A stretch of DNA of 25,830 nucleotides. Source: an uncultured Lachnospiraceae bacterium. GTDB lineage: Bacteria; Bacillota; Clostridia; Lachnospirales; Lachnospiraceae. Numbering within the stretch: position 1 is the stretch's first letter; every line of letters starts with the position of its first letter. Positions 13,420 to 21,805 of this stretch are shown piece after piece. Both the position numbers and the translations under genes were made by a program. The notes below the pieces were generated by a model. It saw only the letters and a list, made by a program, of their open reading frames with translations. It searched no databases and had not been told where the DNA came from. The DNA lies in the NCBI GenBank assembly GCA_910577655.1, contig CAJTOW010000053.1:1-25830 (forward strand), written 5' to 3'.

Positions 13420-15099
13420 ATGCCATTATTGGAAATGAAACAGATCACGAAGGCATTTTCCGGTGTATATGCCAATGAGAATGTGGATCTGTCTGTGGAA
13501 GCCGGGGAAATCCACGCCCTTCTGGGGGAAAATGGTGCCGGGAAGACGACACTGATGAATATTCTGTTCGGAATCTATCAGGCGGACCGGGGGGAGATCT
13601 ATTATCAGGGAAAGAAGGTAGAATTTCTTTCGCCCAGGGATGCCATTGATCAGGGGATCGGCATGGTGCACCAGCATTTCTCCCTGGTCAGGAAGATGAC
13701 GGTGCTGGACAATATCATCCTGGGGCTGGAGAGCCGCGCTTCGGTGCTGGACCGGAAGAGCGCTGCTGCCAGGATCCGGGAGCTGGCAGACAAATATGGG
13801 CTTTCCGTCAATCCAGAAAGCCGTGTAAGCGAGCTGTCTGTGGGAGAGCAGCAGCGAGTGGAGATCCTGAAGGTTCTCTATCGTAATGTGAACCTTCTGA
13901 TCCTGGACGAGCCTACGGGTGTTCTCACGCCCCAGGAGACAGAGAAATTCTTCGATATCTTAAGAAAACTCAAGGCAGAGGGCCATGGGATCATCATCAT
14001 CACCCATCGTCTTGCAGAAATCATGGCAATCAGCGACCGGGTCACCATCCTCCGGGACGGGAAGGCCGTGAGCCGCCTGGTGACTGCCGGGACAACCCCG
14101 GAGGAGCTGTCCGCCCATATGATCGGGCGGGAGCTGAAAAAGGATACCAGCCAGCGGGAGGGCTTCCAGCCGGAAGAGATGCTGTCCCTGAAGGATGTGT
14201 CCTTATCGAAAAAGCGGCGGAAGAAAAAGTCCTTGTCCCACGTGAGTCTTGGGGTGCACAAGGGAGAGATCCTGGGCATCGCAGGTGTGGAGGGGAACGG
14301 GCAGAAGGAGCTGGCGGAGGTCATCACCGGTATCCGCAAAAACTATAAGGGAACCATGACCTGGCGGGGAGAGAACCTGGCAGGCATCTCTGTAAAGGAA
14401 CGGTTTCGCAAAGGGATCTCCTATATCTCCGACGACCGTCACAATGACAGCCTGATTATGGATATGACAGTGACAGACAATATCATCCTCCGGGATTTTG
14501 ATTGCAGCCCCTATTCCAGATGGGGTGTGCTGGACCACAAGAAGGCGGAGGAACGGGCCGGTAAGGCGCTGGAGAATTTTAAAATCAAGACCTCCGGTAC
14601 CAGCGGAATCCGGACGCTGGTGAAGCTGATGAGCGGCGGCAACCAGCAGAAGGTGATCCTGGCGCGGGAGATTACGGATCAGGCCGGACTGATCGTGGCC
14701 AGCCAGCCCACCAGAGGCCTTGATATCGGTGCCACCGAGTTCGTCCACCAGGAGCTTCTCAAGCAGAAGAGCCAGGGCAAGAGCGTGGTTCTGATCTCAG
14801 CGGATCTGGACGAACTTCTCTCCCTCAGTGACCGGATCGCGGTCATGTTCGCCGGGAAGATCGTGGGGATCCTGGACAGGGCGGAGGCAGATGTCTTTAA
14901 GATCGGCCTGCTCATGGGCGGCGTGACCGGGGAAGAGGCGGCCGTGGCGGAGCGGAAGGAAGCAGCGGAACCGGAAGCGGCCAGACCGGAAAACGCCAGG
15001 GCCAGCGCGGAGAAACAGGAAACTGTCGGGCCGGATGGATGCAGGAATCAGCCAGCGGCAGCCGGTGGACAGAGCCGGAAGGGAGGTGACGTGGCATGA
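13420..15099 (+). CDS. BMP-type ABC importer, double ATPase subunit
   Basis: A 559-residue ATPase with two nucleotide-binding domains, as in nucleoside and sugar importers of the RbsA/NupA type. Domain 1 has Walker A GENGAGKTT (36-44), signature LSVGEQQR and Walker B LLILDEPTGVLTPQE. Domain 2 has a degenerate Walker A (GVEGNGQKEL), signature MSGGNQQK and LIVASQPTRGLDIGATEF. The degenerate second site is normal for this family. The ATG at 13420 with upstream GAAAGGA is chosen; an in-frame extension upstream would run through the long hairpin. After about residue 510 there is an Ala/Glu/Arg-rich tail of ~45 residues, probably disordered and longer than usual. The gene ends in an ATGA overlap with the first permease, indicating translational coupling. 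Confidence 0.93.
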   Translation: MPLLEMKQITKAFSGVYANENVDLSVEAGEIHALLGENGAGKTTLMNILFGIYQADRGEIYYQGKKVEFLSPRDAIDQGIGMVHQHFSLVRKMTVLDNIILGLESRASVLDRKSAAARIRELADKYGLSVNPESRVSELSVGEQQRVEILKVLYRNVNLLILDEPTGVLTPQETEKFFDILRKLKAEGHGIIIITHRLAEIMAISDRVTILRDGKAVSRLVTAGTTPEELSAHMIGRELKKDTSQREGFQPEEMLSLKDVSLSKKRRKKKSLSHVSLGVHKGEILGIAGVEGNGQKELAEVITGIRKNYKGTMTWRGENLAGISVKERFRKGISYISDDRHNDSLIMDMTVTDNIILRDFDCSPYSRWGVLDHKKAEERAGKALENFKIKTSGTSGIRTLVKLMSGGNQQKVILAREITDQAGLIVASQPTRGLDIGATEFVHQELLKQKSQGKSVVLISADLDELLSLSDRIAVMFAGKIVGILDRAEADVFKIGLLMGGVTGEEAAVAERKEAAEPEAARPENARASAEKQETVGPDGCRNQPAAAGGQSRKGGDVA

Positions 15100-16130
15100 A
15101 AGAGAACCGGAGAGAAAGGATCGTGGAGAATGTCTGTATTGCGGTCATCACCCTGGTGACTGCCACTGTCCTGGTGATTCTGTCGGGAGCAAGTCCGTTG
15201 GAAGCCTGCCAGATGTTCTTCAGGGGCATATTCGGAAATCTCAATGGATTTGGCGAGGTCTTTGTCAAGGCGACCCCTCTGATTCTCACGGGATTGGGCT
15301 GTTCGGTTGCTTTCCGGACGGGATTTTTCAATATCGGGGCTGAAGGCCAGTTCTATATGGGAGCTTTGACTTCCACCTGGGTGGTCCTGAATCTGACCGG
15401 GGTTCCGGGCCCGCTGCGGATTGTGCTGGCGATTCTCACGGGCTTTGTGACCGGGGGCCTCTGGGCCCTGATCGCGGCCATGATGAAAGCGCGGTTTGAT
15501 ATATCTGAAATCATTGTTACCATCATGCTGAACTATATTGGTATCAATCTTCTGGGAATTGCCGTCCGTACTTTTCTTATGGATCCGGCCGGCAGCATCC
15601 CCCAGTCGGCCAAGCTGGATGCATCGGCTACTCTGGTGCGTTTCTTAAAGCCTACCAGGATCCATACGGGCATCTTCCTGGCCCTGGCTGCGGTGGTGTT
15701 CATATGGTTTCTCATGGAGAAGACTACAGTGGGGTATGAGATACGGGCCGTGGGCTTCAACCAGCGGGGGGCGGCCTGCAACGGTATCTCCGTGGTGAAG
15801 AATATCATCTTGTCCGCTGCCCTGAGTGGTGGTCTGGCAGGGGTCGCAGGAGCTGTGGAAGTGCTGGGTGTCCAGAGAAAGCTTCTGGAGGGTATCTCCG
15901 GCGGCTGCGGTTATACGGCCATTCTCATCAGCCTTCTGGCTGTGAACCGGCCCTTTGGCGTGCTGGTGACGGCCATCCTTTTTGCCGCCTTGTCTGTGGG
16001 AGCCAATTCCATGCAGCGGCAGATGGGAATCCCGGCAGCTATTGTGGATTTCCTGATCGGTATGATCGTTCTTCTGATCCTGGGCCGGGAGCTGTTTTGG
16101 AGAAGAGCCGCAAGAAAGGAGGGGAAGTAG
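15096..16130 (+). CDS. BMP-type ABC importer, permease subunit 1
   Basis: A 344-residue integral membrane protein of the BPD_transp_2 permease family, with eight to ten hydrophobic segments. The motif FRTGFFNIGAEGQFYMGAL and the later RAVGFNQRGAACNGISV, with GGLAGVAGAVEVLG, are typical of nucleoside-type importer permeases (the NupB/NupP side). It pairs with the next permease to form the channel driven by the double ATPase. The start codon overlaps the ATPase stop by 4 bp, and the stop codon abuts the next ATG directly. Confidence 0.92.
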   Translation: MKENRRERIVENVCIAVITLVTATVLVILSGASPLEACQMFFRGIFGNLNGFGEVFVKATPLILTGLGCSVAFRTGFFNIGAEGQFYMGALTSTWVVLNLTGVPGPLRIVLAILTGFVTGGLWALIAAMMKARFDISEIIVTIMLNYIGINLLGIAVRTFLMDPAGSIPQSAKLDASATLVRFLKPTRIHTGIFLALAAVVFIWFLMEKTTVGYEIRAVGFNQRGAACNGISVVKNIILSAALSGGLAGVAGAVEVLGVQRKLLEGISGGCGYTAILISLLAVNRPFGVLVTAILFAALSVGANSMQRQMGIPAAIVDFLIGMIVLLILGRELFWRRAARKEGK

Positions 16131-17072
16131 ATGCTGGAACAGATCTTTACTATGACATTTATGACTGCCTTTCTGGCGGCAGCTGTGCGGATGGCAGTGC
16201 CCCTTGCCTATGCGGGAATGGGGGAGCTGATTGCGGAAAAGTCGGGGATCCTCAATATCGGTATGGAAGGAGTCATGCTGGCAGGAGCATTCTTCTCCTT
16301 TGCAGGTGCTTTTTTTACCGGTAGTATCCTGCTGGGGCTTGTCTGCGGGGTCGTGGGCGGTGTGGCGGTCAGCATGATCCATGCTGTGCTTTCCATCCGT
16401 CTGGCCAGAGACCAGTCTGTCAGCGGAATTTCCCTGAATATCTTTGCTCTGGGTGTTACCAGCTTTCTCTATAAGCTTATGAGCAGCGGGGATTCCTACA
16501 AGCAGATCGAGCCTTTGTCCCGGCTGCGGATTCCGGCGCTGGCGGATATTCCTCTGGTAGGGAGTGCACTCTTTGAGCAGGATATTATGACCTATGTCCT
16601 TTATTTCCTGGTGGTGGGGATAGCCTGGTTTTATGCAAAAACCTCCATGGGGCTGTCCTTCGCGGCCATCGGGGAGAACCCCAGGGCAGCAGATGCGGCA
16701 GGGATCCCGGTGCACAGATACCAGTATGTCGCTATGGTTCTTAACGGAGTTCTGGGCGGCATCGGAGGCGCGTACCTGGTTCTGGTTCAGGTGGGTAATT
16801 TTACGGAAAATATGACCTCCGGGCGCGGTTATATCGCCCTGGCCGCAGTGATCCTGGGCCGGTATATGCCGGGAGGGATTCTGGCTGCATCTTTCCTGTT
16901 CGGAGCTGCCAATGCCCTGCAGATCCGCCTCCAGGCCGTGGGTGTGCCTCTGCCGCCCCAGGCCCTGGCGATGCTGCCTTATGTGATTACCCTGGTGGCA
17001 CTGCTGACTTCCATTGGGAAGAACCAGAAGCCGGAGGCGCTGTCCAGACCGTATGTGCGGGGGGCGCGGTAG
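16131..17072 (+). CDS. BMP-type ABC importer, permease subunit 2
   Basis: A 313-residue permease of the same superfamily as its upstream partner. GMGELIAEKSGILNIGMEGVMLAGA is the conserved early loop, and AIGENPRAADAAGIPVHRYQY followed by GVLGGIGGAYLVL is the coupling-loop region that docks on the ATPase. It has about eight to nine membrane helices. The ATG follows the TAG of permease 1 with no gap, so translation is coupled. It is the last gene of the importer; I saw no strong terminator after it, and the next 185 bases hold a gene remnant. Confidence 0.92.
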   Translation: MLEQIFTMTFMTAFLAAAVRMAVPLAYAGMGELIAEKSGILNIGMEGVMLAGAFFSFAGAFFTGSILLGLVCGVVGGVAVSMIHAVLSIRLARDQSVSGISLNIFALGVTSFLYKLMSSGDSYKQIEPLSRLRIPALADIPLVGSALFEQDIMTYVLYFLVVGIAWFYAKTSMGLSFAAIGENPRAADAAGIPVHRYQYVAMVLNGVLGGIGGAYLVLVQVGNFTENMTSGRGYIALAAVILGRYMPGGILAASFLFGAANALQIRLQAVGVPLPPQALAMLPYVITLVALLTSIGKNQKPEALSRPYVRGAR

Positions 17073-17100
17073 AATCTAAAACGCATATACAAAAAACAAG

Positions 17101-17217
17101 GTGTACGATAAGGCCGAAAACAGCACCCTGCGGGAGCTGTGGGGCAAGAGCGAGGAAGAGGCCTGCCAGCAATGCATCGACGCAGGCTGCACCATCATTG
17201 ACCTGACCGATGAGGAG
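17101..17217 (+). pseudogene. Possible remnant of a TRAP-type (DctP) binding protein
   Basis: About 39 codons (YDKAENSTLRELWGKSEEEA, then CQQCIDAGCTIIDLTDEE) resemble the C-terminal helix-strand region of DctP substrate-binding proteins, in which a helix of W/E/K is followed by 'aGv-x-i-x-eLtdee'. There is no full gene: the frame closes 24 bases upstream at a TAA, and no ribosome site precedes the GTG at 17101. Similarity stops before the oxidoreductase start. If right, the oxidoreductase once followed a TRAP transporter operon. The match is from memory of family patterns and is weak. Confidence 0.3.
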
Positions 17218-17257
17218 GGTCAGAGCTATACAGCAGAAAAGAGAGGAGGAGATGTTT

Positions 17258-18229
17258 ATGTTTCAGTGGGGTATCATGGCTACCGGGAAGATCGCCCATC
17301 AGTTTGCCGACACCCTGCGGGTGGTTGATGGGGCGGTTCTGGGTGCGGTGGGCAGCCGCAGCCGTCAGGGAGCGGAGGCCTTTGCTGCTGAGTATGCCGG
17401 CAAATATCCCGGTCTGCGGGCTTACGGCTCCTATGAGGAACTTGTAAAGGATCCGCAGATTGACGCTGTTTATGTCTGTACGCCCAACGCCATGCACCCG
17501 GCCAGCATCCGGCTCTGTCTGGAGGCAGGCAGGCATGTGTTGTGCGAAAAACCATTTGCGCCCACTGCTGCCGAGGCGGAGGCCCTGTTTGACCTGGCTG
17601 AACGCAGAGGGCTTTTTCTGATGGAGGGCATGTGGATCGCCCAGCTGCCCCTTATCCAGAAGATGCGCCGGCTGCTGGCTGGTGGCGCACTTGGGCAGGT
17701 GCGGCATCTGCGGGCCGAGTATGGCTTTATCGGCAGCGGGGTGCGGCTGGAACGTAAGCTCAGCCGTGAGCTTGCCGGTGGTGCGCTGATGGATGTGGGA
17801 TGCTACACCCTGGCCTTTGCCCGGCTTGCCTTTGGGGACGAGCCGCAGAATATCCAGAGTCTGGCCCGTCTTGGCGAAAGCGGCACGGATATTTACTCGG
17901 CCAGTATTCTGGATTTCGGCGGTGGCCGCACCGCCCTGCTTACCAGCACCATCGGCGCAGTCATCCCGGTGGAAGGATACATCTGCGGCGATAAGGGAAG
18001 CCTGTACCTGCCCAATTTCCAGGCTGCACAGAAACTCATCTACCGCCCCCAGGGCGGTTCTGAACAGGTGTTTGAGGAGCCATTTTGCTCCAGCGGCTTT
18101 GAATATGAGATTAAGGACGCTATGGCTTCCATTGAGGCCGGCAGGCGGCAGAGCAGCTTCTGGGGGCGGGAGGATACTCTTGCCATTGCCCGTCAGATCG
18201 ATGCTTTGCATGACATGTGGGGGCAGTAG
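17258..18229 (+). CDS. Gfo/Idh/MocA-family NAD(P)-dependent oxidoreductase
   Basis: A 323-residue protein. The ATG at 17258 is chosen because AGGAGG lies 8 bases upstream; an earlier in-frame ATG at 17252 is almost on top of that site. The N-terminal Rossmann strand reads WGIMATGKIAHQF, with alanine where the family usually has the second glycine. The family hallmark CEKPF follows HVLCEKP, and the dimer/catalytic domain has GGALMDVGCYTLAFARLAFG. The likely reaction is oxidation or reduction of a sugar, inositol or related polyol with NAD(P), in the cytoplasm; the substrate is not evident. It closes with a strong terminator overlapping its stop codon. It lies between two gene remnants, suggesting a rearranged neighbourhood. 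Confidence 0.9.
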   Translation: MFQWGIMATGKIAHQFADTLRVVDGAVLGAVGSRSRQGAEAFAAEYAGKYPGLRAYGSYEELVKDPQIDAVYVCTPNAMHPASIRLCLEAGRHVLCEKPFAPTAAEAEALFDLAERRGLFLMEGMWIAQLPLIQKMRRLLAGGALGQVRHLRAEYGFIGSGVRLERKLSRELAGGALMDVGCYTLAFARLAFGDEPQNIQSLARLGESGTDIYSASILDFGGGRTALLTSTIGAVIPVEGYICGDKGSLYLPNFQAAQKLIYRPQGGSEQVFEEPFCSSGFEYEIKDAMASIEAGRRQSSFWGREDTLAIARQIDALHDMWGQ

Positions 18230-18241
18230 CCCCCCTTTTTT
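18219..18241 (+). terminator. Intrinsic terminator overlapping the oxidoreductase stop
   Basis: GGGGGC-AGTA-GCCCCC followed by CTTTTTT. The stop codon TAG (18227-18229) lies partly in the loop and the right arm. Confidence 0.9.
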
Positions 18242-18286
18242 CATCCCCATTTTATGGTGGGGACTGTATGGAACAGGCTGTATGGG

Positions 18287-18340
18287 TATCTGGACTGTTA
18301 TGGCATACGTCCATTTAGAATCGCTTCGCGATGGCCGAAT
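18287..18340 (-). repeat. Degenerate Family 1 repeat fragment
   Basis: Bases 18317-18335 match the reverse complement of 23621-23639 exactly over 19 bases, including the core hairpin ATCGC-TTC-GCGAT. ATCTGGACTGTTA (18288-18300) resembles a Family 1 terminus. Most of the element is missing. Confidence 0.65.
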
Positions 18341-18357
18341 GAGCGGTTTGCAGGTTA

Positions 18358-18618
18358 TTGATGAAATCAGGAAATATTTGTACATTGCTTTATACCGGAT
18401 ATCTGACTTACAGGGGAAGAGATGAGGAGAGACAACTCCGGCTGGCAATTCCAAATAGGGAGATTACCGAGCTGTTTACCAGCCAGATCTGGCAGTGGTT
18501 CCGGGAGACGACCAGAGAGGATGCCGGAAAGCTGGAAGAATTCTGCAGGGCATTTCCGGAAGGAAATGCATCAGTAATCGAAGAAATACTAAAGGGCTAC
18601 TTGTCGCAAAGAACAATC
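18358..18618 (+). pseudogene. Fragment of an AAA-ATPase-like / DUF1703 protein
   Basis: About 87 codons read as an internal piece of the AAA-ATPase_like / PDDEXK_9 (DUF1703) family common in gut Clostridia and Bacteroidetes. TLLYTGYLTYRG, LRLAIPNREITELFTSQIWQWF and the following helical region to EEILKGYLSQRTI fit that family's order. The N-terminal P-loop domain and the C-terminal nuclease domain are absent. After SQRTI the frame runs on without similarity into the 3' end of the opposing ABC ATPase gene. It lies between a Family 1 fragment and the AT-rich island, so it probably marks a recombination junction. Confidence 0.55.
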
Positions 18619-18639
18619 TGCCCTGGAGCTCCATGTCCC

Positions 18640-19281
18640 TCAACGAGGCTGCTCATAGATTTTTCCCCCATTCATACAATAAATGACGGGGCACAGTTGT
18701 GTTATTTCTTCTAACATATGACTGGCAATAAAAATTGTGGTTTTCCTCTGATGTTCTTCTTCGATCACCTGCCGAAACAAGGATACGCCTTCGTCATCCA
18801 AAGCATTTGTCGGTTCATCAAGAACTAAAAGTCCCGGATGTTCCATAATTGCCTGGGCAATCAGTAATCTTTTTTTCATTCCCAGGGAAAATTCCCCTAC
18901 TGGAATATTGCTTCCAGGAGATAGTCCCATCCGTTCCATCGTATTCAGAATCTCTTTTTTTCCTATTATTTTGCGTATTCCGGCCAATATTTGCAGCGTT
19001 TCATAGGCAGTATAGTTACCCCACAAAGAAGCGGGCTCAATTACAACGCCGATGGAATTTGGAAATGGTTTCCGGTCTGTCAAAACTTGTCCATCTATCC
19101 TTATTTCACCAGAAGTAGGACGTATTAAGCCGCTAACGGCACGCAGCAGCATGGTTTTACCTGAACCATTTTTCCCAATGATACCAATCGTACTTCCTGT
19201 TTCTGCTTGCAAATTGATATTATCTAGTATTTTTTTGTTTTTTATAATTTTTGTATAATTTTCAATATGTACAAAACACAT
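18640..19281 (-). CDS. ABC transporter ATP-binding protein (bacitracin/lantibiotic-export type)
   Basis: A 213-residue single-domain ATPase. Walker A is GKNGSGKT, the signature region is GEFSLGMKKRLLIAQAI, Walker B is LLVLDEPTNALDDEG, and the switch histidine is in IASHML. The LGMKKRL signature is typical of BcrA/LanF-type ATPases, which power export of or self-protection against peptides. I chose the start at 19281: GGAGG directly abuts an earlier ATG at 19290 but lies 9 bases from this one. It is the last of four genes on the minus strand (three membrane proteins upstream) and is AT-rich, unlike the flanking chromosome. Its 3' end meets the DUF1703 fragment. Confidence 0.88.
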   Translation of the reverse strand: MCFVHIENYTKIIKNKKILDNINLQAETGSTIGIIGKNGSGKTMLLRAVSGLIRPTSGEIRIDGQVLTDRKPFPNSIGVVIEPASLWGNYTAYETLQILAGIRKIIGKKEILNTMERMGLSPGSNIPVGEFSLGMKKRLLIAQAIMEHPGLLVLDEPTNALDDEGVSLFRQVIEEEHQRKTTIFIASHMLEEITQLCPVIYCMNGGKIYEQPR

Positions 19282-19305
19282 GGCAATCATCCTCCGTTCT
19301 AAAAA

Positions 19306-19962
19306 CTACAAATAGTTTATTTTTCGAATCCGCCGGACTAATAAGTAATTTATACTTCCATATAGTACAAGCATAATTGCAAAAAATATTATATGGTAAT
19401 TGCTTGTTTTTATAAATGCATTTTCTGATGTCTCGGATAAACATAATATTCCTATTAGCAAAATAGCAGTTAGAATATTGTTCAATCTGTAGTCTATATA
19501 AGTATTCATGATGTTTAATAGTAAAATTGTGTTGCATATCAATAAGATATAGGAGAATACGGGCAAAACTGAGTATGACCAGGTGTTGGACAAAAAGCAC
19601 CAGAAAAATACAGTCCCAAAAGTTGACACTAAGATGGTAGCCGTTATTCTAAACACATGAATAAAGTAGTATTTTGAAACTCCGTAGCGAATTAATCGTA
19701 TGGCCTCTTTTGATACGAACATTTCTACAGCCAGATTTCCGAGCATAACAAACGCTGCCAGTTTCAAAGTAATGAAGATCGCCATAAATATGGGAAATGT
19801 AAGAATCAAGTTTGTATGAGGATATAAGACAGAATGGATATATTCTTCTGTCGTCATCTTATATGACCGTAAAAACAACGTGGCCGAACACGCTAGGATA
19901 CAATGTACGATCAAATAAAATCGGATTTTGCTGATGTTTCTTATATATTGCTTTTGTTTCAT
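19306..19962 (-). CDS. Membrane protein of the AT-rich ABC transporter, subunit 3
   Basis: A 218-residue hydrophobic protein with about six predicted membrane segments, including a long pair near residues 55-80 (LILTFPIFMAIFITLKLAAFVML) and a late helix HIIFFAIMLVLYGSINYLLV. It ends in a basic tail, RRIRKINYL. I recognise no named family; position and topology suggest an ABC-2-like permease or an associated immunity-type membrane protein. TAGGAGG lies 4 bases before the ATG. The ATPase gene follows 24 bases on, and the previous gene ends 8 bases upstream, so it is tightly operonic. Confidence 0.7.
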   Translation of the reverse strand: MKQKQYIRNISKIRFYLIVHCILACSATLFLRSYKMTTEEYIHSVLYPHTNLILTFPIFMAIFITLKLAAFVMLGNLAVEMFVSKEAIRLIRYGVSKYYFIHVFRITATILVSTFGTVFFWCFLSNTWSYSVLPVFSYILLICNTILLLNIMNTYIDYRLNNILTAILLIGILCLSETSENAFIKTSNYHIIFFAIMLVLYGSINYLLVRRIRKINYL

Positions 19963-19970
19963 CTTGCCTC

Positions 19971-20636
19971 CTACTCAATTAGATCCATATTAAAATAGCA
20001 TAAATATACTTGCGCGATTACCAAAATCAAATTCAGGGCCAGAATGGAAACAGAACTTCTTATAAAAGAGGTTCCTGCAAACACAGTGTATAATATTACG
20101 CCCTTTATTCCCATAATGTTTCCAAAAACTGATAAATAGTAGTCAACAATTAGAATGCTTAATGACAAGGAAAAACTAGCCGCTGAATTTTTTGTGTAAA
20201 TATAAAAAGTATTTACCATTGAAGAAACCGCTATAAAATAAAAAAAGTATAATACAAATTTTTGTAAAAGCAATAAATTCCATAAGTTATTTGACAAACT
20301 TAGCTGAACCATTGATAAAAAGATTCCCCACAAAAAAGCTGATAAGATTTTGTCTACTGCCATAATTTTTAATCGGTCTGTTATTTTCATTCTGACTGCA
20401 ATATACGGTGTAGATGAAATAAAATATCGTGTCTGACAAAACAGAAAAAGCGGAGTATATACCAGAACTGCAATGTAGGGAGTTACCATTGTTTTTTGCG
20501 AGTACCATTTTGAATGGTATATTACAGTAGACAAAATTGAGCCTAACAAAATCAAGAGTATATTTTTCTTTATATTGAAAAACGATAGGAAGATTCTGAT
20601 TTTCAAGGAGTTTTTAAAGCGTCTTTTTCTATACAT
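19971..20636 (-). CDS. Membrane protein of the AT-rich ABC transporter, subunit 2
   Basis: A 221-residue protein with about six membrane segments and a basic N terminus (MYRKRRFKNSLKIR). Segments include ILLILLGSILSTVIY and SFSLSLSILIVDYYLSVFG. No named family is evident. The start overlaps the end of the preceding gene by 34 bases, which suggests coupled translation; the upstream GGTGAA is only a fair ribosome site. G+C is very low (12 of 60 bases at 20221-20280 by hand count). Confidence 0.7.
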   Translation of the reverse strand: MYRKRRFKNSLKIRIFLSFFNIKKNILLILLGSILSTVIYHSKWYSQKTMVTPYIAVLVYTPLFLFCQTRYFISSTPYIAVRMKITDRLKIMAVDKILSAFLWGIFLSMVQLSLSNNLWNLLLLQKFVLYFFYFIAVSSMVNTFYIYTKNSAASFSLSLSILIVDYYLSVFGNIMGIKGVILYTVFAGTSFIRSSVSILALNLILVIAQVYLCYFNMDLIE

Positions 20637-21424
20637 ATTTTCACCAGTGTCAGGAAAACTACTATTGTCAGATACATTATTACAGTATACCAGTATATCT
20701 CCATATTGGGTGCCATTAGACCAGAATCATAAAAGGCCAGGTCCATGGGAACATTGTTTGTAAGCTCTGCTGTTAAAACAGAAGATCCAACTGCAATGAC
20801 AACCGGCAACATATATGCCGCAGCCGGTACGTGTATGAAAAGTGTAATCGAACAGCTTAAAGCAGCCAAACTGGAATAATATAATGGAATCCTGATACCG
20901 GAGCTGAGAAGGATAAGAAGATCATCACGCTCAAAATCAGGAATCAGAATTCCTTTCTGTTTCAAATACAGGCAACCAAGTACTGAAAGTAGTAATTGAA
21001 ATACCAGTATAATCAAAACTATAACAAATGACCCGATAAAAGTCATAAGCAGTTTTTCGATAAAATATTTCTTTCTGGATACTCTTAGATATAGTAAAAA
21101 GTCACATTCGTTTGTATAATCCGAAGAAAATGTGTCTCCCCCAAACCAGGATAACAGCATCGGTAAAAATATAAAGGGGAAAATTCTTGTAGCAAAAAAT
21201 AATAATCGGAAGTCCGAAATGGAAATAAAACGATAATATCCAAACCAGAGGAAGAAAAAGTTGTCTATTTGATAAGTCAGGCCAACCGTGTTGTAAAGAG
21301 CCACCATCCGGGGAATGGCTCTGACCAGTAAAATGGATGAGAACAGCATATAGAAAAGTAAAAGAACCAGGCCTGCTTTTGTCTTAAACTGGTATTTTAA
21401 CCGCAAAAATTCACTGTATAGCAA
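20603..21424 (-). CDS. Membrane protein of the AT-rich ABC transporter, subunit 1 (TTG start)
   Basis: A 273-residue ABC-2-like membrane protein with about six to seven segments. The layout (short N-terminal cytoplasmic part YSEFLRLKYQFKTK, helix, long loop with FGGDTFSSDYTNECDFLL, then a YFIEKLL coupling-type helix) fits an ABC exporter permease. The frame is open further upstream, but that stretch would start inside a strong hairpin (21489-21515). AGGAGGG lies 8 bases before a TTG at 21424-21422, so I take that TTG as the start. It heads the transporter operon and lies downstream of the small truncated ORF. Confidence 0.72.
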   Translation of the reverse strand: MLYSEFLRLKYQFKTKAGLVLLLFYMLFSSILLVRAIPRMVALYNTVGLTYQIDNFFFLWFGYYRFISISDFRLLFFATRIFPFIFLPMLLSWFGGDTFSSDYTNECDFLLYLRVSRKKYFIEKLLMTFIGSFVIVLIILVFQLLLSVLGCLYLKQKGILIPDFERDDLLILLSSGIRIPLYYSSLAALSCSITLFIHVPAAAYMLPVVIAVGSSVLTAELTNNVPMDLAFYDSGLMAPNMEIYWYTVIMYLTIVVFLTLVKICIEKDALKTP

Positions 21425-21488
21425 TCCGAATTCCCTCCTAATTGTAAAAGACACAAATAAACTATTTTCGATGAAACTTAGTCTTATA

Positions 21489-21515
21489 AACAAGAGGGCG
21501 AAATGCCCTCTTGTT
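21489..21515 (-). terminator. Hairpin between the small ORF and the transporter genes
   Basis: AACAAGAGGGC-GAAAT-GCCCTCTTGTT is a perfect 11-bp stem. Beyond one mismatch, CTTAT / ATAAG also pairs. On the minus strand it is followed by TATAAG, so it is a moderate terminator that could allow read-through. Confidence 0.7.
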
Positions 21516-21565
21516 CATAAGGTTTCTGCAGAATCGTATAAAAAAGGGTTTACCTGATGTAGGGC

Positions 21566-21799
21566 TTAGTTGTAATACCAGTATCCGCTGGCAGTATCAG
21601 ACAACACACCATTACTGTAACCTACAAGGTCAAAGCTACTACCAGATGGTACATATGTGCCAACATACATTCCGAGCCAGTTTCCATCTGTACCTTTTTT
21701 TATGTCAACAAATGGCGATAATGTTGTAGAATTATACTGGGATATGGACACAGTATCATACCTTCCTTCATTATACAAATCCAGATATGTTCCAGCCAC
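21566..21799 (-). pseudogene. Truncated small secreted-type protein (C-terminal part)
   Basis: An ORF of 77 codons rich in G, S, Y, T, N and D and poor in K/R: AGTYLDLYNEGRYDTVSISQ, then WLGMYVGTYVPSGSSFDLV and a SGYWYYN end. It looks like an extracellular beta-rich domain. There is no signal peptide. The only possible start is a GTG 4 codons after the LUD gene's stop, with no ribosome site at the right distance, so the 5' part seems lost at the junction. It precedes an ABC transporter on the same strand and is closed by a hairpin, a layout typical of bacteriocin or other exported peptide genes. The family is not recognised, and lactococcin-972-like is only a passing resemblance. It could be a translated short protein. 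Confidence 0.45.
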
Positions 21800-21805
21800 A
21801 GCAAA

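Noticed and set aside
18230..18357. A small coding gene between the oxidoreductase terminator and the DUF1703 fragment
   Set aside because: The stretch holds only the terminator tail and a Family 1 fragment; no frame with a ribosome site was found.
17793..18425. A 210-codon frame overlapping the oxidoreductase in another frame
   Set aside because: It is rich in W, R and P, typical of an out-of-frame reading of a GC-rich gene. It shares no family motif.
21425..21493. N-terminal extension of the first membrane protein, starting at a TTG inside the hairpin
   Set aside because: It would start in a strong stem. AGGAGGG followed by TTG at 21424 is a better start.
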